Assembly: GCF_012958305.1 (NCBI RefSeq)
Contig: NZ_JABBYO010000001.1
Coordinates: 62,001 to 126,000, forward strand
Direction of reading: 5' to 3'
Source of the DNA: Tautonia rosea
Lineage (GTDB): Bacteria; Planctomycetota; Planctomycetia; Isosphaerales; Isosphaeraceae
DNA length: 64,000 nucleotides
Position numbers and translations under genes: made by a program. Below, in pieces: positions 9,590 through 17,062 of the stretch. Below the pieces are notes generated by a model. The model did not search any database. It saw only the letters and a list, made by a program, of their open reading frames with translations, and was not told where the DNA came from. Within the stretch, counting starts at the first letter, position 1. Each line of letters opens with the position of its first letter.

Positions 9590-10414
9590 ATGCGTCGCGG
9601 ACGTCGAGGCGGTCACGGGGTTCTGGAGTTCGGCGGCTCGGGCGAAGATTCGTTCGTGGCCGTGGTGGTCACAAAATTGACCGGCGCGCTGTTGTTTATC
9701 CTGTTGCTTTCGATGGTGATCATGGCCTTGATCCCCAGGGCTGAGAATTTGACCGGGGTGACAGCAGGATCGGCCGGGGAGGGGCCAGAACCGCTGACGA
9801 TCGTGACGCCGGAGCGGCTTCCGGAGGCGATTGTCGGCCGACCCTACGAACTGGCCCTGGCGGCGACCGGGGGGAGCGGCCCCTTGCGATGGATGCTCGA
9901 TGGGCCAATGCCTGAGGGGTTGACCTTCGATGACGAGCTGGGCCTGATCCGAGGAACGCCGGAGTCGGGCACGCCGGGCCCGGTTTCCGTGCGTGTTCGG
10001 GTGAGCGACGGGCGTCGGTCGGATGGGCGTGTGCTTTCGCTTCTGATTTACCAGCCCGATGGTCCGTTGACCTTGCCGACCCCGCTGGAGGCCACGCTCG
10101 GGCTTCCTCGATTGCCCTGGCGGACCTGGGGAGAGTTGGGGTTCGGCTTCCTGATGCTGGCCCTGGTCCATCTGGTCGCCATGAACGGTGTTGCCGCAAT
10201 GCAGCGTCAGGCGATGGCGAGGACTCCGGAAACAACGGGATTGAGACGGTTTGCCCTGTATCGGGGAATCGTGCGAATGGCGACCCTTTCAGCGGTGGTC
10301 GCGCTGGCCGCCTGGCTCTGGATGCACCGGGGAATGAGGGAAGAGCGTCCCTCCCCCGAGGCGGCAATGGCCGTGGCAATTGCCCCGGAGGATCAGCCCC
10401 AGTCGTCTCGATAA
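9590..10414 (+). CDS. Membrane protein with putative Ig (He_PIG-like) domain, candidate ExbD/MotB analogue
   Basis: 274 residues, not a recognised orthologue of a named protein. The N-terminus is basic and has Asp20 directly before a hydrophobic helix (residues about 23-48, GALLFILLLSMVIMALIP), the arrangement of the proton-accepting Asp in MotB/ExbD-type subunits. Residues about 65-160 read like a bacterial cadherin-like/putative Ig domain: LPEAIVGRPYELALAATGG, GPLRWMLDGPMPEGLTFD and RGTPESGTPGPVSVRVRVSD. Two more membrane helices lie near the C-terminus (about 185-205 and 228-246). The ATG after GAAGGAGATCGCACGACC was preferred to an earlier in-frame codon. The neighbouring ExbB-like gene suggests a joint function; this is inference. 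It contains no OmpA or TonB domain. Confidence 0.65.
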   Translation: MRRGRRGGHGVLEFGGSGEDSFVAVVVTKLTGALLFILLLSMVIMALIPRAENLTGVTAGSAGEGPEPLTIVTPERLPEAIVGRPYELALAATGGSGPLRWMLDGPMPEGLTFDDELGLIRGTPESGTPGPVSVRVRVSDGRRSDGRVLSLLIYQPDGPLTLPTPLEATLGLPRLPWRTWGELGFGFLMLALVHLVAMNGVAAMQRQAMARTPETTGLRRFALYRGIVRMATLSAVVALAAWLWMHRGMREERPSPEAAMAVAIAPEDQPQSSR

Positions 10415-10586
10415 GTTCGAATTGCAGTTTTCTGGGTCCAATCGTGGCTTCGCAACGCTTAGAATGAGAATGAGATGGATTCTTCGATCCCGAATCGACC
10501 GGGGTGAAGTCAATCCAAGCGATTCGGACCCGGCATGCCGCCGGACCCGCCATTGCGATTCCCTCACGAGACGGAGGACATCGGGG

Positions 10587-11888
10587 ATGAGAGTGATCGT
10601 CCGACGGTATACATTGACGGCGGCGTTTCTGGCGGCGGGATGGTTGACGTTGGCGCCCTTGGCCTCGGCCCAGGTGCGGCGCAACCTGGGAGGGACCAGC
10701 GGATCGACACCTTCGGTCGAGACGACTCCGGAAGCCCCGGCAGAGACGGAAACGCCGAACATTCCCGGCGTGGTGAGGCCCCCCCAGGGCGACGAAGGGG
10801 AAGAGGGCCAACAGCGTCCTCCCGTGGATCCGGAGATGGTCGCCCGGATCGTTCAGATGCGCGGTCCGATGTGGCTTCTGGAGCAAGATCCGGTTCGTCA
10901 GGAGCTGAAGATCTCCGACGCGCAGCTTGAGCGGCTCAAGGCAGTGGATACCCAGATGCAGGAATCGCGTCGGGACGCCTTCAACCAGATGCGCGAGCAG
11001 ATGCGCAATCAAGGGGGGGGCCAGCCGGGAGGCCGCCCACAACAAGGCGGAGGTAACGTTCCAGGAGGCGGTCGGCCGGCGGGTCCGGGCGGCTTTGCAG
11101 GTCCTGGCGGTTTCGGTGGTGGACCGGGAGGCTTCGGTGGCGGGCCGGGTGGTTTCGGCGGCGGGCCGGGTGGTTTCGGCGGCGGACCAGGTGGCGGTTT
11201 TCCGGGGGGAGATGCCTTCCGGACCATGATGACGCAGATGCAGCAGCAAAGCGAACAGGCCATCACAGGGGTGTTGAGCAAGGGTCAGCAGAAGCGTCTG
11301 AAAGAGATTATCTTCCAGGCCAAGGGCCCGATGGCCGTGACCGAGGACGAAGTTCAGAACGCCCTGCAACTGCTGCCATTCCAGCGCGAGCAGATCGCCA
11401 TGATCAAGCAGGAAATGGAGATGAAGCAGCAGCAAGCGAACAACGCTCGCCGCGAGCTGTTCATGGGCATCTTCCAGCCTGGTCGTGGGGGTCAGCCAGG
11501 GCAACCGGGACAACCGGGCCAGCAGGGCCAGCCGCCTCGGGGCGGTCAACAACAAGGTCAGGCCGGCCAGGCAGGGGCTCGCCCCGGTGCTGGGACGGAG
11601 AACGCCGAAGGTGATGACGAGAACGACCGCCGACGGGGCCGCCCGCAGATCGACCCTGAAACGCAGGCGAAGCTTGACGCCCTTGAGGCCCAGAGTGAGA
11701 GCTACGAGAAAGAAGCCCTGCAGAAAATCGGGAAGGTGCTGAGCGCCTCTCAGATCAAGCAGTACAACCGGCTGCTTGGCGCGAAGTTCGACTTCTCGAC
11801 GCTCGACATGAGGTCTGCCGGTCGAGGCGCCTGGGGAGGCTTCGGAGGCGGTGATCGGGGAGGTCGCGGAGGCCGAGGAGGCCGCTGA
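10587..11888 (+). CDS. Secreted Gly/Pro/Gln-rich protein with LTxxQ-like helical segments
   Basis: 433 residues with a clear signal peptide (MRVIVRRYTLTAAFLAAGW, cleavage after ASA near residue 28). The mature part alternates helical segments and low-complexity linkers. The helices carry repeated motifs of the form (L/I)S-x-x-Q: ISDAQLERL, LSKGQQKRL and LSASQIKQY, reminiscent of Spy/CpxP-type LTxxQ proteins. Between them lie a PGGFGGG tandem repeat (about residues 173-205), a PGQPGQPGQQ tract and a Gly-Arg-rich tail. The ATG is preceded by ACGGAGGA. A strong terminator follows 40 bases after the stop. Role unknown; envelope location is inferred. Confidence 0.75.
   Translation: MRVIVRRYTLTAAFLAAGWLTLAPLASAQVRRNLGGTSGSTPSVETTPEAPAETETPNIPGVVRPPQGDEGEEGQQRPPVDPEMVARIVQMRGPMWLLEQDPVRQELKISDAQLERLKAVDTQMQESRRDAFNQMREQMRNQGGGQPGGRPQQGGGNVPGGGRPAGPGGFAGPGGFGGGPGGFGGGPGGFGGGPGGFGGGPGGGFPGGDAFRTMMTQMQQQSEQAITGVLSKGQQKRLKEIIFQAKGPMAVTEDEVQNALQLLPFQREQIAMIKQEMEMKQQQANNARRELFMGIFQPGRGGQPGQPGQPGQQGQPPRGGQQQGQAGQAGARPGAGTENAEGDDENDRRRGRPQIDPETQAKLDALEAQSESYEKEALQKIGKVLSASQIKQYNRLLGAKFDFSTLDMRSAGRGAWGGFGGGDRGGRGGRGGR
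11103..11186 (+). repeat. Four 21-nt tandem units encoding PGGFGGG
   Basis: Four in-frame 21-base units begin at 11103, 11124, 11145 and 11166, each coding for Pro-Gly-Gly-Phe-Gly-Gly-Gly, with only third-position differences apart from the first. The near identity of units 3 and 4 points to recent slippage or unequal exchange. Confidence 0.9.
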
Positions 11889-11928
11889 TCGGTTGACTCC
11901 GCGATCTTGAGCCGTGTCGGAATTCGCG

Positions 11929-11978
11929 AACGCCGAGGAGCAGGGACATTCAATCCCGCTTCCTCGGCGTTTCGTTGT
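11929..11978 (+). terminator. Rho-independent terminator
   Basis: A perfect 11-bp stem AACGCCGAGGA / TCCTCGGCGTT (11929-11939 and 11961-11971) is followed by TTCGTTGTTT. An inner GGGA/TCCC pair extends the structure. It lies 40 bases behind the stop of the Gly-rich secreted protein gene. Confidence 0.85.
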
Positions 11979-12162
11979 TTCAGCGTGTCGGCAATGCTGG
12001 GGTTCTCCGTCAGGGCGATCCCTCGTATAACGAGGCCTCCCTGTTGACCGTCCGGAACGACCGATTGCTGTGGGATCGAGGGGCAGCACGAGACAAAGAA
12101 CGAAGCAAACGGGACGGTTCCTTCTGCCTTTGAATCAGGAACTTACAAACGGAGTTGGCCCC

Positions 12163-12804
12163 ATGCGGTTCGGAGCGCTCACAATCGCGGCGGCGGTGGC
12201 GATGGGGATGGCACTCTCGGCCAGTGGAACGGGGGGAAGTCCTGGATCGGGTTCGACGTCCTGGCAGCTTCCAGACGAGGCGATCGGAGCCCGGCTTTCG
12301 CCGGTCTTGCTTCTGAGTCGGCAGGATGTTCAGGTCGAGCTGGCCATCACGGCCGAACAGGCCACCGCGGTAGAACAGGCGATTGCCGAGCTTCTGGCCC
12401 AGGCGAGTAGCCTTCGGGGACGCTCAGGCCCGGATGCCGTGGCGGCTCGGCGCGCGGTGGACGAGGCAGCTCAGCAATGGATCGAAGTATCTCTTTCGGA
12501 GGAACAGCAGGCACGACTCGCTCAGATCGACCTGCAATGGCAAGGGGCGTCGGCCCTGGTTTCCCGGTCGACGATTGCCGCGAGCCTGGAATTGACCGAG
12601 GACCAGCGGAACCGGATCGCCGAGACCCTTACCCAGGGGCCGGCACCCGGCGAAGCACCGCTTCAGGCCCACCACCGGATGCACCGAGACGCCGTGAGCG
12701 TATTGAGCGAGGACCAACGCATGCGATGGCTGGCGATGATCGGCTCACCCTTCGAGGTGGTCGCGCAACGTGCAGCGGCAAGAGACGATCGCGTCTCACG
12801 ATGA
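12163..12804 (+). CDS. Secreted helical protein with LTxxQ-like motifs
   Basis: 213 residues beginning MRFGALTIAAAVAMGMALSA, a signal peptide. The mature protein is almost entirely helical and holds repeats of the pattern (L/I)-(S/T)-x-(E/D)-Q: ITAEQATAV, LSEEQQARL, LTEDQRNRI and LSEDQRMRW, the same pattern found in the Gly-rich secreted protein just upstream. The start was set at the ATG before the signal peptide, behind ACGGAG, since the 31 in-frame codons upstream are basic and non-hydrophobic. The two genes are separated by a terminator, so they are probably transcribed apart although they look functionally related. CpxP/Spy-like periplasmic chaperone is one possibility; unproven. Confidence 0.7.
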   Translation: MRFGALTIAAAVAMGMALSASGTGGSPGSGSTSWQLPDEAIGARLSPVLLLSRQDVQVELAITAEQATAVEQAIAELLAQASSLRGRSGPDAVAARRAVDEAAQQWIEVSLSEEQQARLAQIDLQWQGASALVSRSTIAASLELTEDQRNRIAETLTQGPAPGEAPLQAHHRMHRDAVSVLSEDQRMRWLAMIGSPFEVVAQRAAARDDRVSR

Positions 12805-12841
12805 ACCGGCCGGCTCGATTCGAAAGGTCGCCCGCCGTGGT

Positions 12842-13366
12842 TCAGGGATCGGACGAGCGATCCTCGGCCAGGCCTCGGAAGGCCGGATGGTTCCGGACCG
12901 GATCGAAGTCGGATTCCTCGGGGATCAATGCTCGGAGCGAGGGCTGGCACGTCAGCGCGGCGGACAGTTCCTGAAGGCAGCGATCGAGGTTGCCGGCGAG
13001 GCTCCAGTAGCAAGCGAGATTGTAGGAAAGCAAGGGCTCGTCGGGATTTGCTCGACGAGCGCGGGTCAGGGCGTCGATGGCCTGGGCTAGCCGATGCGTG
13101 CGCTTGTAGCACCAACCGAGGGCAACGGCCACCATCAGGTTCTCTGGCCGAAGCCTGGCGGCCGTTTCCAGAGGTTCGAGGGCTTCTCGGTAGCGGCCCA
13201 GTTCTCGCAAGGCTTCGCCGGTCAGGTAGCTGGCCTCAAACTGCATGGTTGCCCAGTCGGGCCGCGATTGAAGCACCTCCAGGGCGTGCGAGGGCATGCC
13301 GAGTTCGAGGAACCCCTCGGCCTCCCGCAGCCGTCTGACAATCGGGTCGAGGATCACCCTGGGCAT
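12842..13366 (-). CDS. TPR protein
   Basis: 174 residues from MPRVILDPIVRRLREAEGFL; an in-frame ATG nine codons upstream is also possible. Three to four TPR units are visible: ATMQFEASYLTGEALRELGRYREAL, NLMVAVALGWCYKRTHRLAQAIDAL and EPLLSYNLACYWSLAGNLDRCLQEL. The C-terminus RALIPEESDFDPVRNHPAFRGL is the typical capping end seen in short bacterial TPR proteins. No signal peptide, so it is presumably cytosolic and serves protein contacts; partner unknown. Confidence 0.75.
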   Translation of the reverse strand: MPRVILDPIVRRLREAEGFLELGMPSHALEVLQSRPDWATMQFEASYLTGEALRELGRYREALEPLETAARLRPENLMVAVALGWCYKRTHRLAQAIDALTRARRANPDEPLLSYNLACYWSLAGNLDRCLQELSAALTCQPSLRALIPEESDFDPVRNHPAFRGLAEDRSSDP

Positions 13367-13475
13367 GACGCGACGCTCCCGGCCAGCCGGCACCCTGCGC
13401 GGACCTTCCGGCAGGCATTGTATCCGAGGGGATCAGGTCGGGAAAGTCGTCGGGTGTGACACGGACGTGGCTCGC

Positions 13476-13600
13476 GCGGTTTCCGCTGAGTGTGGTTTTC
13501 GATTGAGCGGAGCGGCTCGCCGGGAAATGGGGGACAGGCACCTCGAAGACTCGGAGCCAGTCCCCATTTCCCTGACCCTTCACAGGCAAACGGAAACCGC
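13476..13600. repeat. REP-like nested palindrome
   Basis: Outer arms GCGGTTTCCG (13476-13485) and CGGAAACCGC (13591-13600) are perfect inverted copies. Inside lies a second pair, GGGAAATGGGGGAC (from 13522) and GTCCCCATTTCCC (13560-13572), with AGGCACC...GGAGCC arms near the tip. GGGGACAGGCACC/GGAGCCAGTCCCC-type palindromes are, as I recall, dispersed in planctomycete genomes. The element sits between two minus-strand genes. Confidence 0.6.
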
Positions 13601-13601
13601 A

Positions 13602-15089
13602 CTAAATCCGCCGGATCAGTTGAGCCGTCGAGTTCAAGAGGAGGCGGAACGAGTCGAGCGCATTCTGGGGCAATCCCATCCTGCCAAGCTGATGCACACC
13701 TCTGAAGAGCTGGTGCAATTGAAGGCGAGCCGCCAGGAGGTTCCCCTGCTCGATGGCCGTATTGAGGACCTGGACCTCGCTGAGAAGCGAGGAAGCCACC
13801 GGAGCCGGGAATCCTGAGCTTTGCAGGACCAGAAGCTCGGAGTCGAACCCGGTTCCCGGAAGGAATCCACCCCCTTGCGGCGGATCGGCCATCGGTGAGG
13901 CAATCAAGGGAGGTTGGAGTTGATCGAGTGGAAGGGCTGCTCCGAGCGTTGGCGCGACCACGGTCTGATAAAACACGGGAATCCCGAAGTGTGACGGGAC
14001 CGAGGAGGTCAGGTCGTAATAGTCGACACTGGTTACGGACGAACCCGCGAGGATCGTGACGGGGACCTCTCCCCAGCTATTCACGAACCGTTCTTCTGGA
14101 GCCAGGAACGGGCTGGGATCGGCCACGGTGCCAGCCTGGGAGAAGACTTCTAGGTGGTGGACGCCAGGGGAGAGCACGAGGGGCTGGTCGTTGGCGGCTT
14201 GCTGGAAGGCCAGGAAATTCCGCAGGGAGAGCACGCCGATTGGCCCAGCCGAGGCGCTGTATACAGGCACCTCGGTGGTGTTGCGGGCCGGATGGGGATC
14301 GAGCATCGTCAGCTTGATCAGTCCTCCGGCAAGCGGTCCCCGGCCGTTTGGCAGCGCATTAGCGGCAAGGTTGATCACTCCCGATCCGCGACTATGGCCG
14401 ATCAGGTGGAGATCAACGACATCCTGCGACTGGAACCCATGCAAGGGCAACCGGTGGGTCATCGCGGTCAACTGGTGTACCAGACGCCGGGCGACCAGCT
14501 CGGTGATACCAGGACGCGGCAGGTTGCTCAGGCGAGCCCAGTTGAACGGCAAGGCGGCGTCGTAACCTTGCTGGCGGAGTGCGTTGGCCGTGGAGGCCAC
14601 CCAGGAGGGCATCCTCCCATTCGCTTCAAAGCCGTGCGTTACCGCACCGATGGTCCACTTGCGGAACGAGGCCACGTTGTCGGAGTCGTCCGCGTCTCCA
14701 CTGGCGACCACCAGGATGTAGGGAGCCTCAGGCAGGATTCCGAGGGGATCGTTCAGCGCGATCTGGGCCGATTGGTTCGCACCGGGAGCGACGGTGAGCA
14801 CCGTTGTGAACAGTTCTCGATCCCCTGGATCCACGTGGGAATCGGTGGATCGGTAGATCGAGAGTGAGATCTCGGTGAGTTGCTGATCAACGTGGTGAAA
14901 GTCGATCTCGATGGTTTGGGGAGAGACAGCGGTGGCTCCCAGCAGCGCGAAGTTCCCGGTGGTGCTGAGGACCGTCCGAGCTTCCAGGGTCTCCAGCATC
15001 AAGGCTCGCCGATTCCTGTCTCGGGATCGGCGTGGGTTGCAAGCGCCGTCACGGAGAATTGTTGCAACGAGTTGATGAGGTTGTACCAT
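13602..15089 (-). CDS. Secreted lipase-like alpha/beta hydrolase with LEPR-XLL-type N-terminus
   Basis: 495 residues from MVQPHQLVATILRDG; a GTG 13 codons upstream is the alternative, but AGGGGAG sits before this ATG. After a basic stretch the protein reads RALMLETLEARTVLS, matching the LEPR-XLL motif (L-E-x-L-E-x-R-x-x-L) that marks the N-termini of many large exported planctomycete proteins. Residues about 30-115 form a beta-rich Ig-like segment. The hydrolase part contains DLHLIGHSRGSGVINLAANAL with the nucleophile elbow G-H-S-R-G. The remaining catalytic residues cannot be fixed by eye. Predicted to be exported; substrate unknown, lipid or polyester esters are plausible. Confidence 0.7.
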   Translation of the reverse strand: MVQPHQLVATILRDGACNPRRSRDRNRRALMLETLEARTVLSTTGNFALLGATAVSPQTIEIDFHHVDQQLTEISLSIYRSTDSHVDPGDRELFTTVLTVAPGANQSAQIALNDPLGILPEAPYILVVASGDADDSDNVASFRKWTIGAVTHGFEANGRMPSWVASTANALRQQGYDAALPFNWARLSNLPRPGITELVARRLVHQLTAMTHRLPLHGFQSQDVVDLHLIGHSRGSGVINLAANALPNGRGPLAGGLIKLTMLDPHPARNTTEVPVYSASAGPIGVLSLRNFLAFQQAANDQPLVLSPGVHHLEVFSQAGTVADPSPFLAPEERFVNSWGEVPVTILAGSSVTSVDYYDLTSSVPSHFGIPVFYQTVVAPTLGAALPLDQLQPPLIASPMADPPQGGGFLPGTGFDSELLVLQSSGFPAPVASSLLSEVQVLNTAIEQGNLLAARLQLHQLFRGVHQLGRMGLPQNALDSFRLLLNSTAQLIRRI

Positions 15090-15270
15090 GGCCGACGCTA
15101 CTCCCCTGAACTCAAGATGATCGGACACTCAACACCTGGCGAGATTCACACAACATCTCGATTCACGACCGCCAGGAGACCGACTCAACTTCACTGTAAC
15201 CCGTTCTCCCGTCGCAGACAAAGGGGCGACGTGAAGGGTCTTGGAGTGGGTTTGGGGAGATGGACCCTTC

Positions 15271-15330
15271 AAGAAGAAACGGGACGGCCCTCCACATGTT
15301 CCGTTTGGAATTGGGAGGGGCGTCCCCGTT
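15271..15330 (-). terminator. Terminator of the ADP-ribosylglycohydrolase gene
   Basis: On the minus strand a long imperfect stem, GGGACGCCCCTCCC pairing with GGAGGGCCGTCCC (plus-strand arms 15281-15293 and 15313-15326), is followed by GTTTCTTCTT. It lies about 30 bases downstream of the minus-strand stop at 15359. A second hairpin, GAAGGGTC/GACCCTTC (15233-15240 and 15263-15270), follows directly. Confidence 0.75.
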
Positions 15331-15358
15331 GGACCGCTCGATGGCGGTGGAGAACGTC

Positions 15359-16540
15359 TCAGCGAGGAGGCCGGATGTTCATGCCGCCTCGCTGGTTCGC
15401 GGCGAGGAGGCGTTCGCGGTAGTTCGATTCTTCGAGGCTCATGTGCCGCTCGATGGCAATAAGATCGGGAATCTCCAACCCCTGAGCCGATCCGAGCGCG
15501 AGGGCCTGGGCGCGGAGGTCGATCCCTTGGCGATTTCGGAGGCCATCGAGCCAGCGATCGGGAAGGGCGTCGAGTCCATAATGAGCCCCGGCCAGGGCGC
15601 CGAGGATGGCACCAGTTGAGTCGGCATCGCCACCCAGATTGACCACGTCGATCAGGGCTTCTTCGAGCGACTCGGTGGTGAGTAAGAGATAGAAGCAGGT
15701 GGGGATGCAGGCTGGGGGGAAACCCATCGTCGGCCGTTTACACACGGGGCGAGCGCCGTGAGCGTTGGCCTCTTCGACGAGCACGGCGAGGGCTTCGGGC
15801 CGGGGCAGATCGAGCAAGGATTCGACGTTGGCGATGGCTCGGGAGAGGCTGCGTCCGTGCTCGTCAATCGAATCGACGAGGTGGCCGTATTGCTCGGCAA
15901 TGCGGGTTTCAGCGGTCGCAACGTCTGCGGCGACACGGAACAGGAGGCTGGCGGATCGGGGTTCGAGGGTGAGCAGACGGCGGACGGCGGAGGCAACGGC
16001 AACGGCACCGGAGAGGCTGCGAATGTCGCGGTGGGTCATGAGGCTGGCGGTCATGACGGCGTCAAAGAGGCCGTCGGGGTCGTCGAGGAAGGCGATCGCG
16101 GCGGGAGCGATCCGCATGGCCGCGCCAATGCCAGCGGAGTCCTGCCCGCATTCGAGCGGGGGGCGTCCTCGTTCGAGTTCATCGAGGACGAGGCGGAAGC
16201 TTCGGCCGATGCCGCGGTGGGCACCGGCGTGCCCGTTGCGGGGGTTGGCCAGATCGAGGTAGATCGTTGCCAGATGGTCTGCGTCGACCGTACCTCGGGT
16301 GATGAGGGTTTCTGTCAGGGCGAGGGCCTGCTGGGTGTCGTCGGTGTAGAGACCCGGGAGTCTCCAGCGATAGGGTTTGCGTTTCCAGGCCCGGGCGCCA
16401 TCGACGTAATCGACGACCGAGCCGTAGTGGGCGCGAATTTGCTGGGGGCTCAGCCCCTCGAGCGGTGCCCCCAGGGCGTCGCCGACGGCCAGGCCGAGCA
16501 AGGTTCCTCGTGCCCGGTCCAGAAAGGTCGACAGCGGCAT
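15359..16540 (-). CDS. ADP-ribosylglycohydrolase family protein
   Basis: 393 residues from MPLSTFLDRARGTLLGLAVG. Family motifs are GDALGAPLEG near residue 20, the metal-binding YTDDTQQAL (Thr66, Asp67, Asp68) and the second metal motif NLGGDADSTGAILGALAGAHYG near residue 325. Members remove ADP-ribose from modified Arg or Ser residues (DraG/ARH type) and need Mg2+. The start follows AAGGAG with nine bases spacing; the open frame extends 169 codons further upstream but that part is low-complexity and has no family match. No ADP-ribosyltransferase gene lies nearby, so the target is unknown. Confidence 0.88.
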   Translation of the reverse strand: MPLSTFLDRARGTLLGLAVGDALGAPLEGLSPQQIRAHYGSVVDYVDGARAWKRKPYRWRLPGLYTDDTQQALALTETLITRGTVDADHLATIYLDLANPRNGHAGAHRGIGRSFRLVLDELERGRPPLECGQDSAGIGAAMRIAPAAIAFLDDPDGLFDAVMTASLMTHRDIRSLSGAVAVASAVRRLLTLEPRSASLLFRVAADVATAETRIAEQYGHLVDSIDEHGRSLSRAIANVESLLDLPRPEALAVLVEEANAHGARPVCKRPTMGFPPACIPTCFYLLLTTESLEEALIDVVNLGGDADSTGAILGALAGAHYGLDALPDRWLDGLRNRQGIDLRAQALALGSAQGLEIPDLIAIERHMSLEESNYRERLLAANQRGGMNIRPPR

Positions 16541-17062
16541 ACGAATTGGCTCCTTGCGATCCCCCGACGACGCGGTCTCGGGGTTCGAATCGGCATGAGG
16601 GTCAACGGGTTGGCCGGGAGGGACCTGAGGGGGTTGGTCGTCCTGGGAGTCGGTGGGCGACGCCCCGTGGTGATCCTTCCGGCTCGATGAACGGCCCGGA
16701 TCCGAGCCGTGACGGCCTCGCGGTTCAGACATGACATGCCTCGCGATCGCGGCCCTCGCCTCGTGGCGTGTATCCTTCCATCGGTCTGCGCCAACGGCAA
16801 CGGTGAGCCCTGGTTTCGAGGAAGCGAATCGAAGTGCTCCCGCGTTGTCGCGACCGATCAGATCCGACTGGTCCGAGCAATCCGAGCGTTCCGGACCGTT
16901 GTCGAACGAACCACACCACGGACGATCTCCCTTCCCTCCGGACCAGGTCGAGCCGATGGCGGCTGGTCCGAGTCCTGAACGTTTCGATCCCCGAATCACA
17001 CCAGGACGGGGGCCGGATCGAACGCCGCCCCCGACTGGACTTGGCAAACTGGTCTGCTCCCG
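16541..17062. other. Gap upstream of the ADP-ribosylglycohydrolase gene
   Basis: About 520 bases with long open frames in several phases owing to high GC, but no family match, no signal peptide and no good start. Presumably holds the promoter of the minus-strand gene to its left. Confidence 0.5.

Noticed and set aside
7950-10414. Zorya anti-phage system (ZorA/ZorB-like)
   Set aside because: The channel gene has a long tail, but the partner lacks an OmpA-like domain and no ZorC/D/E genes are present, so only a general motor hypothesis is kept.
9720-12089. 789-codon open frame on the minus strand
   Set aside because: It is antisense to three good plus-strand genes and is a by-product of GC-rich codon bias and the Gly/Pro repeat.
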